DNA of 64,000 bases from Glossina fuscipes (lineage: Eukaryota > Arthropoda > Insecta > Diptera > Glossinidae): positions 8,093,813 to 8,157,812 of the forward strand of contig NW_023998464.1 of the NCBI RefSeq assembly GCF_014805625.2, written 5' to 3'. A model generated the notes under the pieces. That model made no database searches and was not told the origin of the DNA. It worked only from the letters and a program-made list of their open reading frames with translations. Within the stretch, counting starts at the first letter, position 1. Every line of letters begins with the position of its first letter. A program made the position numbers and the translations under genes. Below are positions 35,542 to 49,600 of the stretch, piece after piece.

Positions 35542-38500
35542 ATTTTCTACAGAATATTTTAATGCAAATCGCATGAAAATTAACATCCCGGGAATTTCAA
35601 ATTAATTTAATCTATTCTAATCCTAAATTACTAAAGAGCTCATGTAAATTAATGAATAGATGAATGAAAAACACTAGTAATCTCTTTTACGAATAATGTT
35701 ATACACCTTTTTCTAAACGGAGTTTTACATACGAGTAGTTTATGGCAATTCACACGTTTCTTGCTAAACGCAGTCGACGATATGTGCACATATCGCATGA
35801 ATTTTATTTACAAACTCTATATGCATGTGTTTGTAGTAACAATACGCATACATCAGTAAACATAATGTCACACCCTTGTCAGTGCCATAGTCATCATAAC
35901 GGTTGTCGTTGTCGTTGTCATCGTCATCATCGTTCTCGTCATCATGTGCAACTACACTACCGATACTGACGACACTAAAGAAAATGAAATGTGAAGACTT
36001 AAGAGGATTTTGTTAATGTAACACAAAAATGAGAAAAAAATAAACAAATTACACAAAGACTGAAAACAACAATAACGGAACAACAAAAAGCCATTATTGA
36101 AGTTTAAGGTGATAATAGTTAATATAAGTCTTTCGTTACACGCGCGCACATATCTAAGCGAAAAAATTTTTAATGCCTTTTTCCCAATTTTCATTAAGAA
36201 AATAAAGAATAACAAAAAGAGTAGTTAGGGATCAAAACAGTAATGCATATAATGAAGATGACAATTTCACAGTAGTGCGCATGAAACGAATATTTCGAAA
36301 TCCTGACGAAAATAATAACGAATAAAATAAACGAAAATAAATCGCAATGATGACGAAAAGCACCGAACTAATTTGGAGCAATACTTATGCTATTTAGTAA
36401 GATAGCCGTCAGATGGTTAACGGAATAGAGGGTTGTAGGAATATAGGGCTTCGAATAATGAAAAGAAAATATATATATTTGCAACAAGTTCGTTTATAAA
36501 AGTGAATACCGCTAAGCATGAGCGCAAATTTGTGGTTTTTGCCACAGGCGTCTTACGTTGTTGCAAAGGCTCAAGTTAAATGAAGCAATACCCACTTAAG
36601 TTCTCTCCTTCCGTCGAACATCATGCGTCGAAGTATTGCTTTTCGTGCTCGGGTGTTTAGTAGCTCGCTTATGATTTTCTGTTATATTCCCCTAATTGGC
36701 GATTTGCTAGACTGTACCTCTGGTCGCAACACCCTGGTACGTGCATGTTATCACTGTCAAGTAGTGATATTTTTAATAATCGTGCAATTTTGAGTTGATT
36801 TGACTAAATCAAAAGTGCTTTGACTAATAGTAGTAGCACGTCTTTAACATAAAAATATTTTTATATGCGGGCCAGATAAGACATATCAAAAAAAGTGAGA
36901 GCATCTTTGTTATTTGTTTTACTTAGTCTGTGATCCTGCTGAAGAGCGGAGCACTAGAAGAAGAGAGGGCTTAAGATGGCTGCATTGTTTGTTAAATCGG
37001 TTGATTCAGAATTGTTCTCTGAATCAGTTTAACTTTTTCTTTTTGCCCGTCCGTCCGACTTTCTCGACAAAAAAAACTAAGTGTTAGTATTTCGGCATAC
37101 TTAATTGATGAGAAAAATTTGTACCCGATGGATCACCTTTCGTACTCCGTCTCATACAAACATTTCTATGAAATGTATCCCTTTATATGACAAACAGATC
37201 TAATTTGTAATATTTCATGGCGAAAGTTGATTCAAAATAGTAATTTAAAATGAAACTTAATTAACTTTATCTTGCTTCTCAGTTTCATGATGGTGTTTAT
37301 ATCGAAATAAGGTCTAATCTTTACGAAGATCGATAAGGAATAACAATATATTTGACAATAAAATTCACTTCTGCTACATTTGAACCGTGTCCGTTGACGT
37401 TTTATGCCCGTTCTCATATAAGTGCTGCCATGAAAACTGTTCTTTACCAAGAATACGATGAAGTGTCATTTTTTTTCTGTGAGTCGGCAAATCGAGAAGA
37501 GATAATTAACTGTGTTGAGTAAAGTAAAGTAAGTTTTTGATATTTTATCACGACAATGATAATATTTCACGGTAATCCTTGCCTGACTATAATGCTTTGG
37601 CTTGTTTTTGTATTATTTATGTACTAATAAAGTACTGTTCTTACTCAAAAGGTACTTTTGTATGATAGAAAATATTATTTTTGATATCAACTCTGTTATG
37701 AAATGCAATTAAAAATTACGAGACAACACAGTTTGAATAATATGCGATTGTGTCATACGCTTGAATAAGGCGTAAAGACAATAGAAAAATTCATATAAAG
37801 TAACAGACTAATAACAGAAGTCGCATAAACAGTAAGTGGAAAATAAGGCGAACAGTAAACGAAAACACCCACTGGAACAAATGGCTATAATAAAACAATT
37901 GAAATGTCATATTATCATATGCTGCTACTTTATTATTGCTCTTCTTATCGTCGCTGAGGGGAAAATGTGTTGAAATGTTTATGGATTAGTAAAGAAGTAC
38001 CATGAAAACGCTTAAGGGGGAAAAAAGAAACATTTCAGCTGAAGCATGAAAAAGAAAACAATAAAAGGAAAAAACTAAAATAACAATAAATGCGGAAGCA
38101 CTCAAGAAAGTAAATCTTATAAAAAGGAATAAATTTTCAAAAAATAAAAGAATCCTTTGTTAAAAAAAGGGATAAAAACCATAAAAAGAGAACTTAGAAA
38201 AAGCCAATAGAAATATATCTTTCAAGGCAAAAAAGCAATAATAAAAATGTACACGAATCGAGTAGTTCAACGCAATTTAAAAAGCCTCTACAGTTCAATT
38301 CCAAGCAAAGCGAAAAAACGCTTTAAACGTAAGTAAATCTGGAAACATATGCTAAATGTCTTAAAACATGCACTTAATCATGCAACAACTTGTTGCATAT
38401 AACTCTCGGCACATAGTTCAGATACTAACCAGAATACCATTGAGCTGATTGAAATTATGCCCTATGTCTATTAATCTCGATTTTGTCAATTGACATTAAT

Positions 38501-39208
38501 TACCGGGCGTCTGAGGTCAATTTTCGCAAAGAATTTCCGACGCATGATCCCACTGAGAGCATTCTCTCTACGCTGTACTAACTATTTTTTCTAATTTCAG
38601 TTTTTTCGTTTCGCTATAATTCTCGGTACAAATTAAATCCTTAATCAGACGCTGCAGTTCGTAAGTGTAACGTATATGCGAGAAACGTCTGTAGACGATA
38701 TCTTTCCGACTAACAGATACGATCACATCGCCCAACTATAGTTTAGTTAAGTAGCAACCATCATCGGCAAAGGAAGGCAGTACTCCAGATCGCGGCTTGC
38801 TCAAAACAAATCCCTACAACTGGGCTATAATAGTATTACCTTTCTTGGTGCAAATGAAAGTTCATTACATTATAAGCACTCGAAGGCTCCACACAAAGGT
38901 TTTTTATTTAAATGACTATTGAAATCCAGGAGAACTGTATCAAGATTCGAAAGGGAAAAAAGAATAATAAGAACGTCCTTATAAACACTTGCAATATTAA
39001 AGCTTTGGAATCATCGAAATAAAATTTTAATTCTGCTAATTCTAACAATTAAAATTTTGTATATTTTAGTAATTTCTTTTCCGAAGAAAGAATTATCGGT
39101 CATTTAGTTAGACGATTACACAGGATTTGAATTTGACACCATTTGTGGGTAAAGTGTTGGCAACTTAAAAAAAAAAGAAAACAGTTTGACAGCTGACAAC
39201 TTGGGATT

Positions 39209-39520
39209 ATTAAAAATGAAGCATTGCACGAGAAAGAGCCATACATTTTCGAAAATGAGGCTGCTAAAGTAACGCCTGTTACTGATGCCCGATATCGCGC
39301 TATGATAACGCAGTTCTTTCAGACTAATTTGGATTATATTGATGCGAACGGCATGTGATTTCATTAAGTTGTTGCCACGATCCATACATGCAGCGAAACA
39401 ACTACCGCATAGGATATTCTCTCGTGTTTTGGTGATCAGAATTTCGATGAAAGGACCAGCAAAGCCATGAAGGACGTTTTCTTGGACTCGTAAAAAATCT
39501 ATCTTTTCTTTGTATATTCG
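39209..39520 (+). pseudogene. Decayed mariner-type transposase fragment
   Basis: The plus-strand frame beginning near 39209 shows in order NEALHEK, YIFENEA, then VTDARYRAMITQFF, then LDYIDANGM, FH, TIHTCSETT, FGDQNF and RTSK. This order matches the central to C-terminal part of insect mariner-type (DD34D) transposases, where one expects a HEK-LH block, FFENEAG, VNGARYRAMI, DDMWFQQDGATCHT and then NWPPRS. TGA replaces the expected Trp codon after GM. Further stops (TAA, TAG) follow, and the second catalytic aspartate region is lost (VVATIHT). Part of the segment between HEK and YIFENE is deleted. No terminal inverted repeats were found. It is an old, inactive copy. A minus-strand 142-codon frame over the same bases (39116-39544) is its shadow. 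Confidence 0.75.
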
Positions 39521-39545
39521 GACATTTGGAATGTCATGGAACACT

Positions 39546-42500
39546 ATTGTTCACATCGAAAAGTGTTACGGCAAAAAAGCCCAAAGAAGTTTAAGAAAAA
39601 ATTTTGAATCGAACTTTAGAGTAGATAGCCTATATATTTCTTAAGGGTCTGGGATTTAGTTGAGAACATTTCTCACATACATGAGTGGTTAGCTGAACAG
39701 GAAATGAATTACATGACTTTTTTACTGCACTACTATAATTTTGAGAAAAGGTATTTATTTCGATAAAGGTCAACGAGTTTATAGTCGGTATTATAATTAT
39801 ATAGAAACCTTTGTGCAAGAAAAAAATCCTTCCCCAGAAAAGTGAGTAGCATTATTAGCATTAAGAAGCTATTTCAACCCCTAGGAACGCTAAAAGTGCA
39901 GAAGCCAGGAAAGCATGTTCCCTCACAAGATATTATATAACTAACGTACGATTTCATGATAATTACAACAAGAAGATCATCCATCTTGTTTCGGTTGGCG
40001 CGACTTTGAGAATTCCAACGAACATGCGTTAATCAATTCAAAATTTTATCTGAAGTAAGATTTGATTTTCTTCATTGGATCTAAGATCTGCCTCTTTGAT
40101 TGTTGCGAACGCGGTTACAAATTCATTGCACCTCCCTTTTTGGTGGCTTAAAAAAGTTGCTATGCAAACTAAATGCACTTAAAAAGAACTACGTAAAACA
40201 ATCTTACATCCGCATATAAACGTTTATAGACAAAGACATCAAAAATTTCTAAAAAATCTTATGTACGTTATAAAAGCATGCACGCAAACATTAAATAATA
40301 GAACGTATATGGACGCACTACGGCAAAACCGCGCGCGTAAAAATTCAAGATCTCAGGAGTGACTGAACTATGAAAACAATGTACGTCACATTTTCATAAA
40401 CATCTTACCGCCATCCTTACCATTACCGACAAAAGAGAGACAATCAAACATCAGGAGCACCCGCATACCGCGTACGCAGTCAACAACTTCTGTAAACGTT
40501 TTATTGTACTATATACATAGAGAAATAACAAGAAACAATCGAATTTCATAAAAAGTGTCAAATATCCTTACTTTAGTTTTTTTCTTCCTTATTATTATTG
40601 TTTTTCTCTTCACAATTTCTTGTTGAATGGTAGGCAGGCGATGAAATTCTTTTATTTTCACCATACGATTATTAAAAGAGAAAAAACGAATGCACAATAA
40701 AAAACAAAAAACGGCCAGAATAAGAATGATGATGATAATGTCAAAGTATAAAAACTTGTAAATAAGGTCTTAACAAAAAGTGAGAAAGTTTCAAGCAGAA
40801 TCTTAAGCACCCTCCAGGCACCTAAACTTATTACTTGCTGCATGCGCAGACACGTTTAGGATATAACATTAACATGTTCTGAAAGGATTACAGTTTTGAG
40901 TAACCGGAGAGTATTCCAGATTCGATCTGAAATTTATATATTTATATCTATATAAATTCCGAGTACTGACATTTTTATTTTTCCTTTTTGAGTTGGTTTC
41001 AACTTTTAAGCTACTTCATACCATCTTGTATTTAGCGTTTGTATTTGATCCAAGACACACGTTTCTATTTAAGGTTTTCAGGCTGAAAATTAAAAAAACA
41101 ATTGTATAATGACATAGATAAGTCTGCAGAGTATGTTACGCTATACAGACATGCATATTTCGTATGCTTCTCCGATTTGATTCATGATGCTTATGGAAAA
41201 TTAATATTCTTTCATTCTTCGATACCGGATTAATCCATATTACGATGCTAAGGTCTATTTGTAAGTTCAGATTCAACCTCTAAATCTCTTCAATATGTAC
41301 TCTGTTCTGTCAATAGGCTAGGGGAAGACTTAGAGGAAAGACGTCTGTGTTTAACATTTGCGCGGTCTATATCAAATATGTAATCATTTTAATTTAAAAT
41401 TGCGTGCCGTTAATACGGCATACGAAAGGAGCAATAACGCAAAGTAAAAGGAACTTTTTTGCTGGCACGCATTATTTTTTTAAGACTATATATGATGACA
41501 CCCGTTCGACTTTGTACCGCTTTTACGGCTTCTGAGAAAGTCTATTATTCAGTAACGTGATAGCAGAGTTATAAGCATGTAATTACGACATTCGCCAAAT
41601 ATTAACATTTTATTATAAATCTGATCGAAGAAGCAGAGATTACTAGAGGAAGCGTTGCACCTATATGCGTAAGTATTCTTTGAACTTATTGTTGTTCTCT
41701 TTTTCCGTTTCAACATTTTGTTTATTAAAGCAAATTTCTCTCTGTTTTCTAGTTGTCCTTCGAGGAGTTTTTCCATTTCCATATTGTCCATAAACTTTCC
41801 CGCCCAGCTCAGTTGGTCTACTTTTTTTATTATAATAACACATGTAGAGCAAAAACTTGGCATCGCCCATCTACTGATACCGAATTGAATCAATTCGACA
41901 TAGAACTCCACTTTTTGATTGAATTGATACTCTGTATAGAATTGATTCAACTTTATCAAATAGCATATGTACTGCGAATTCTTTATAGAGTGCGACAAGA
42001 GTATCACTAAAATTGAATAACAGATAAGATCATTGCTGAAGTCGTGTGACTAGAAAGTGGTATCAGGAATGATGTCGTGAGAAAACTCAGACAAGCATTT
42101 TCTGTTGGGTTGGTTTCGGTCCGTTAATTACACAACAACATGGGTTGGGTGACTTACAAAGCTTAATCGCCAGACTGCAAACCTTTGACGATCTTCGTAG
42201 CCTCATCTTTGTGCAAAATGTATACTGAATCATATGTTTATAGGGCACTATAGCCCTATACAATAACGATATCTATCAAGTTTTTTATTTACACAATCAC
42301 GGGTTACAAACGCAAAAATCAAATTAGTATGCCATTATTGCGACTTGATAAGTATAAAATTATTTTATTTATTTTAGCTAAGGAGGATCCGTTCAAATTG
42401 AATTTAAATTTCTTAACAAAAGCCAAAGAACAAAAGTAAATGGAAAAAAAAGACTTAAAAGAAACGAACAAAATGAAACTTAATCCGGAAAACTAATACC

Positions 42501-45500
42501 GACACATGCACTTATATACGTATCGTATTACACAACATTCAGCGAATAACATCTCAACTAAAAGTGTTTTGCTAGTGCGAACTGAAGCGGCGAAGGCAAA
42601 ACAGCTTTATGGAAATCAATGTTCGATTGATTGTATACGTGTATGGTGTGAACCAAGAGCCACTTCTAATAGTCATGCAAAACGTCATCTCAAAAATTTG
42701 CTATTACTTGCAAAATACATTTTAGGATAATTTCTTTAGTAGTATCTTATTTCTTTTAAGTGCAAATAATGACAAGAAGGGAAAAAAGAAAAAAAAGGGA
42801 AATCTTTGCATTGTATTAATCGGCCTCGTCGTTCTCATTGTCGTAACGTTGACAAGTATTATAAAGTGAAATGCATTTATATAACTAATGCAAAACACTT
42901 TGAAGGACAATAAGTAAGCATTTATTCCACACCGATGATTTGATTTATTGTCTAAAGTTATTCGTTAGCATTTACTCGAACAACAAGAATGAATTTGCAC
43001 TTTTTACTCAAGGACAAGACAGTTGGAAAAGCAAGAAATTAGGTTTGAGTTTAAAAATAATTGGTTCAAAGGAAACTGTTTTCAGAACTCAATAATGTAA
43101 CTGTTAGAAGCAAAGACATTTTTTGCAAATATTAAAAAAGTAGATTGTATTTCTCTTTGTTTTAGAAAAACACCGCATTTGATAGTAGAAGTTTTTTATC
43201 AGAGTATTGCGAGCAAGGACATGAAGGCTGACGTTTATAAGTAAATGTGGAACTGGACATTAGCGTTGTTCGGTAAATGCGATAATACCACTGAAACTTT
43301 CCTCAATTTGAAAATAATTGATCCATTGTAGACTGTAGTTCGATGGCCATGTTCGTTCTTTCATCATACGACTGGCAAACTCTACTCCAACAGATGTTTT
43401 TCTATTTAGAGTGCAAGCTGCTTTAAGGTTGGGGATGCAGTGCCAATTTCGCATAATTGATATTTGTAGGTTGCATGTCCACATTCTAGAGATATTTACA
43501 TGTTCGGTCACAATAGGGAAAGATGTTGTCTTTGTGAGCACGAGAGCTTTATAGAACTGTGTAATCCCAGCTTTGGATGGGTTTCCAACTCTGCAACTTT
43601 TAAAGACCTTTGCAGGTAATACATAAATTTCGTGACAATGAATGAGACTTCTAGAAGTTGATAGGCAATGGTCACGTTGTGGCTTAAGGCTACATCTCTT
43701 AGGTAAATGTAGAGAGGCGTCTCCATCAAATCAATGTAAAGTTTCTCAACTATTGTGTAAGATGCAACTTCCACTTTTACGCTAATTCTACTTTTACGCA
43801 ATATGGAGATCCATCTCATGCAAGTTGTCTGTAATCTTCAATGCCGACAACTTTGCTGGATTTTAGCAGCTTTTTGCATATATGCATCAGATTTTATTAT
43901 CAGAAATATACTTTAGGCACACTCTGAATGTCTGTCTATCACTATTCGCAAACATTGTTCTAAAAAGAAAACGTAATAGATCATATATGGTGGTTAGCAG
44001 CATCAAAATGATGTTGGTCTTGCTTCACATTTTTGTTATATAGCATTGTAGGGACCATATGAAAGTGTTGGTTCTGCAATGAATCCTCTAATAAGGTTTC
44101 TTGTAGTTCGCTATATTATTTTCGTCAGGAATTCGCGTGCTTGGACACTTAGATATCAAACCTTTTTCTGCGTCTTCATAGCCTTCTTGGAATCGTTGGT
44201 GTCGTCCAGAAATTGGTTAGAGTTTGTGGTAAAGTGCAGTCACCAAAGGCTTTTTTTAGTGGTTTCAATAGTTGGCGGCATTAAACTTTATATTAACCAC
44301 AAAACAGGTCTGCATAAAAGTTGCGCAAAATTATCTTTGAGCTGGTCCTCAATAATGATCGAGCTCTATTGACCATCGTACTCTTTTCCCTTTCTCTTGC
44401 AAGCTAATAATGACGACAGTTTCGAATTTCGAATGAAAGTTTTTAGCACGAAGTAATAAAATTTACAGGCAAACATTCAAATGAAATTTAACTTTGCCTG
44501 TTTACACAGAGTTAAATAATCAGAAAACTCTCAGCGGGTTGTTTTATTAAAAAGGAACAAAATAAAAAACATTTTATGAGAAACATTTTAAAGCCAAACA
44601 TTAACTTTCAAGATTCAAGACAAAAGAAAACAATTAAGAAATCTTAGCATGTAAGCGGGCTTCAACCAGATGTTAAGCTAATTAGCGATATGTTAAATTT
44701 TATTGAAAAGACTCGGTTAGGAATCGAAAAATTTTTAACTCAGTTGAATACAACTTAACGATGCGTGTAAATAATGGAAAATTTTCTGGCTTCTTGTTGT
44801 GTAAAAAGCAAATAATATTTCAACTCCAATTGCAGATGGACATGAATAATTATGTTTCAGAATAATTATGAGTTAGTGAGAAAATCTACAAAAAAAAGAA
44901 TAAAAATAAATAAATGTGAAAATGAAAATAAAATTCGACATTTTTTACTATATGAACGAAATAACAAAAACCATCAATGTCATGTCATAAAGATTGTAAT
45001 ACACATGGCAGTTGTACATACGCCGCGCATAATATATACACACGTTAGCCCGCCTATATCATGTTTTCTTGGTATAACATGGAAGAAAACAAAAGAAGGA
45101 AAAAAACAATGTCGACAACAACGCAGGCAAAAGTAATTTTCAACGGATTTTTCATCAACGCTTACCGCGCATAACAATTCAAAAAAAAGCAAACATTAAT
45201 TCATTTAAACCGTTCGGCGTAGTCAAATAAATAACAGAACGCCAATGAATACATAGACGGTGATAACGGGCTGCAGAATATAAACAATGATCATGAATGA
45301 AACTTGCATAGGGATGGGATAAATTTGAGGTTTTCGTTGATATGATGCTGTGATGTCGACGTTGGAAATGTGTGACATGTTGCTGGCATTAATTAAAACG
45401 TATCTCTGGCACTTATTGAAATTCAATGAAAATACCTCTGCTGAGCGAATGTATTTTCACTGGGAATTCCAGCGTTCTAGAAGGGGAGCTTAAAACAAAA

Positions 45501-46400
45501 AACAAAAGCAAACACATATTTCTTTAATGACAATTCATTTAAAAAAATCTCTAAACATAATATTAGCTTTACATAGTTCAAAGAAAAAGAGAAATAATTT
45601 AGATTATTTGTGTTAAGTATCAGTCGAAGAGACGAGCACACGGGCGACCCCGTCTCCCGGGCAACATTACGTCCGTGAAAGTGTCAAATGCCTTTGTTGT
45701 TGCTATAGCTAGTTGTTTTAACAATGTTTTACTACTTTCCGAGAAATACGAATTTGGTTTTTCTACCAACTCTTTCAGCGTTTACCGCTTGGTTGCTGCT
45801 CTATTCGTTTATTGCCATTCGCTTCAGTGACATTCAATTCACGTCATTACCTAGTGAATATTAACTATTTTGTAGCAAATGTCGAAACTTGACAGTTATA
45901 CCGGATTTGTCGCATCCTTTTGTAACAACCAGATTTCAGTGCTAGTAGTACAATTTAACCTCAACCTGATCACCTCTTCATCTATTGTCGGAAATCGTGA
46001 CATAAAGTTAAAACTTGGTCAATTTATCTTCGAACCTGTTAAGACATTCTGTATTCTGCTTTTAACTTATGAAGATGTAAAATCGTGCCAAACCAAACAG
46101 GTCGCAAATATGGAAGCTAAATAAGAGTAAGAGCTAACTAAGAGGGAATGGTTCGCCCATCGACTTTATTATCGGCCCGATTGGTCTACTAAGATAGTAC
46201 TGATAATCAACATGAAAAAACTATAACTTTAAACACTTTTGTTTGTAATAATGAGGTACCCAAGATCCTTCTTAACCCACTGAAAAATTTTTAAATTGCA
46301 CACCGCTTGTGGTAAAGTGCATATTACGTTTGTGCGGAAGTATGTAACATTCGGAAGGGCTTCAGGTTCATCCATGTATTATAATATTAGGCAATTCGAA
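39546..46400. other. AT-rich stretch, no gene supported
   Basis: No exon, RNA gene or mobile element was recognised apart from the unassigned minus-strand frames near 43.3-43.8 kb. A 152-codon minus-strand frame at 41549-42007 has no recognisable motif. A cluster of GAATTGATTCAA-like words in both orientations occurs at about 41880-41955. Confidence 0.4.
43260..43819 (-). other. Two overlapping unassigned minus-strand ORFs
   Basis: Frames of 103 codons (43508-43819) and 93 codons (43260-43541) overlap by about 30 bases and could be a single sequence with one frameshift. The first reads like a helical protein (segments LRDVALSHNVTIAYQLLEVS and TKFMYYLQRS). The second contains several Cys and Trp residues. 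I do not recognise a family. There is no splice context, no homologous copy elsewhere in the window and no flanking transposon end. It may be a relic or chance. Confidence 0.2.
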
Positions 46401-46680
46401 ACGAGTTTCTGAATAGATTTAAGCTTACCGTCTGTCCGTCCGTCCGTCTAATGTCTCTCCGGGTATACTTGTACGTAAGCCAAATTTTGTAATTTTTGAA
46501 TTATTGTGATGAAATTTGATGTGCCGACATTCTTTAGCCTAAGGACGGCCCCTAATGAAAATGGAGTACATCGGTTAAAATGTATGTGAAATTTTTAGAA
46601 CCTTAAGCCGAAAGTCAGTAAGGAATAAGAAGATCTTTGACAAGAAAATTAACTTCGCCTTTCTGGCCTTTTCTCATAAA
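46400..46680 (+). mobile_element. Probable relic of a dispersed repeat with CCGTC-rich start
   Basis: The stretch opens with CCGTCTGTCCGTCCGTCC (46428 onward), followed by GGGTATACTTGTACG, GATGAAATTTGATGTGCCGA and AAGGACGGCCCCTAATGAAA. This order is typical of abundant non-coding dispersed repeats in flies. A weaker relative may be present at about 54930-55060 (CATCGGTTGATTTTCG, then GCCCGTCTTGTCCG and TTTTGAGATATTTTGGCGAA). The ends and family are not defined. Confidence 0.4.
46428..46449. repeat. (GTCC)n short tandem repeat
   Basis: CCGTCTGTCCGTCCGTCCGT, about five imperfect 4-bp units, at the left part of the presumed repeat relic. Confidence 0.8.
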
Positions 46681-49600
46681 ATGGTTCGCATGAAGAAAAT
46701 GCCTTTACATGACATTAAGGTACAATTTTTTTATTTTATTATGAAAATAATGGAAGATCAGGCGAAGTGTTGTAGAATATTTAATGATCGGTGTTACCCG
46801 ACTATAATATTTTTACTTGCTTTGTTTATTTTCTGCTTTTTTTTGGGGGGTATATTATGGTTTTCTAGTTAAGAGCATCGTTTCGCTACAAAATGCAAAT
46901 ACCGGTCAATGTTCCATGACTGCCGCTATTCATGGTCGAGGAATGAAAATAAACAAAACATTTTGTATTGAAATAAACTGGGCAGTAAAAATAAAACGCG
47001 AAAAAAGTTTGCACATAAAAATACAATACAACGGACTAATCGATAAGAGTTTGGCGAAAAAGCGAAAAAAAAGAACAAAAGAAGCAAAACTGAAATAAAA
47101 ACAGTTTTTATACACACATCTGTTAATTGCTTGAACGGTCACAGCATGAGGTGACACGTTGAAAAACATCGATAGTTAGATATGCATAACTATATCGACG
47201 CCCGTATATATATAGTTAGAATATAGATCGCTTGGATTAACATTTTTCAAACAAATACCAAACACCACCAGTCAGTGACGGTTTATGGCTTATGGCTATG
47301 TAATGGTTGCGGTTATGGTGGCAACACTACAGACCGATAAATAATCCGCGAAAATATAGGGAAAAGTAGTAAAATAAAGTTTTTGTTATTTTTTGCAAAG
47401 CAAAATGTTCTAAATTTTTTGTTTATTCTGCTGTTGTTTGCCTCCTTAAATAAGAGAAAAACGGACAAGTTTATCTTAATTAATCGTCTAATCGAAATGA
47501 AAAACACAACAAACTCGTCTCCACAAAACGTGATATGCTGTTTGTATTATAGAAATTCCTAAACTTTTCATTAAAAATTTATACTTGAATTAGTTTTCGA
47601 TTTAAGAAAGCTTAACGGGAGTAGTTAGAATGTATTGCGGGACAGTTTGTCCCGGTCGACTTTTCTTTTCATTTTTGTCAGTGATCTCGATTTAAGTTTA
47701 AGTTAATGTTTATGGCGACGAAGGTATTATCCAATTTAATTTCGTGTCACCACAACTTTTGAGTCGCTACACATGGGAGGATAGCTAAAGTTTTCACTTT
47801 CTTTGTGCTTAAGTCAAGGTTTTTCTCTCGCACTTACTTACTACTGCTAACATTCGTTTCTTTTTCTTTTATCGATTTTAAGTTTTCATTTCCTAAATTT
47901 TAATTTTTACAGACTTTAACGGAACATAGCTACGTATTTTTAAAGGGTGAGTACACTGTAAAAGCCTAAAAGAGTGTATTTTTGACACGTAAAATATTAA
48001 ATAGCAGCAAGGGGAAGGCAATTCTAATTTAATCGGCTCTCGGCATAAATGATGAAAATTAGAATCGAAAAAATAATAAAGAAAGCCAGTTAATTCACAT
48101 GGTCCTACCTGGAGCAGTAAACAGAGGATTTTAAAAATATCGATTTTTGCGAATATTTCATATTTATATGTTCAATCGAGACTGCCCGCTGGCTTCTCTT
48201 TGAAATATTACTTTAAACACTTTGCAAAAAAAATTCGATTGAACGATGAATACAACTTGCTGGAGTTACACTACTTGCGGTTCTGAAAAACCCTGTTTCG
48301 AGAAAAATGCATTCCAATTTTGAAATGTGTTTTTGAAACATGTTTTTTTTTAGTCTGCGTTTCTAGCACCGTAAAGCTGCCTTTTTCTACATAAATAATT
48401 CTTCTTATGCGTTCCTCACGAAGTTTTTTCGCTCCAAAGTGCCTTTTTTGTTGTTGCCTCCCTAAGCTGGAGTACTGCGAGGAAAATGACGAGTTTGATT
48501 CGGATTATGAACTCTGCAAATTCGAGCATATATTGTCAGGAAGTATTGCAAAATGTAATATTTCGATTCGTGAAACGTTAACAATGAAATGACTTTATTC
48601 AGAAACGAGAGGGGGAAGGTCTATTAATCTGTTGTCGTTTTAAAATAGGCGGGCTGCTTTGAACTCCTTTTTCACTAAACCATTCAATGAAACCAATGAG
48701 CAATAGAAAAAGGAAAAGCCCTTGCAGGAAAGCAGTCAGTTGAAAGGAAGGCAAGATCGTGCACGTACACTATTAGTCCGTTGAATGGTTTCAGTAGTAG
48801 TTTTCAGTATTTCGCCAAACACTTTTCCTAATAATTATAAAAAAAAAGAACGCAAACGAAAATAATATAAAATAATTAATATGCTATAGAAACATATCTG
48901 TGGTCGTTACGCTAAACCATAAGCCTACGCAGAATATTAAATATTGAGATTAATATTCTAAAAAAAAATATATTAATCCGAAATTTATAACTTTAGTGGT
49001 AAATGTGATAAATAAAAATGATTTATTTGCAAATATGCTTAGAATGGAAATACAAGCAAACATATACGTACTCACACAAGTATGATATTATATAAAAAAT
49101 GTATGTACATACAAAATATTAAGAGACGGCCTGGTTTTTAATTCGCAAGTCACATAAATTCATTTTAAAAAATCCTACACAGCGATATCAATAAATTCTG
49201 AAGCAATTTTCGAAGAAAAAAAAAGAAAACGACAGGAAGAACAACTGCAACAACAAGAACTGAAAGAAGTAAAAAAGAGACGTAAATTTATATGCAAATA
49301 AATATATACATATATATACTTATTTAAGTATATTTGTGTATTAGTAAGAAAAATGAAGAGGATATGGAAGCGAAAACAAAAAAAAAAAAAAAATTGATTT
49401 ACAGCCGATTATCTCATAATTTTACCACTTTAGCTATAAAACAAATTCGAAGTATGCAAAAAAGCATAAAGCAGCGCTTGCTGCGCATACCAATTTCTCT
49501 TAGATATTAAAATAAAAAGGAACAATACTACACAGAATTAAAAACATTTATTTAGGATTATGTTGCTTTAACGAAAACATACATCAGAGCTCGTTTGTCG

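Larger units (their letters stand above)
32190..39200. other. AT-rich stretch, likely intron or flank of the receptor; no gene supported
   Basis: I looked here for the missing first receptor exon on the minus strand, checking donor-like ACTTACC sites. The one at about 32394-32402 gives 20 open codons without WIF or signal-peptide features and is preceded by a stop with no usable acceptor. Two purine-rich tracts occur (33971-34022 and 35505-35541). A trinucleotide-like GTC/ATC-rich patch lies at about 35893-35945, and a CCGTCCGTCC motif at about 37049. Confidence 0.45.

Noticed and set aside
39116..39544. 142-codon minus-strand ORF
   Set aside because: It is antisense to the mariner transposase relic, which reads on the plus strand.
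41549..42007. 152-codon minus-strand ORF
   Set aside because: No recognisable domain, and it is overlapped by two other motif-free frames. Probably chance.
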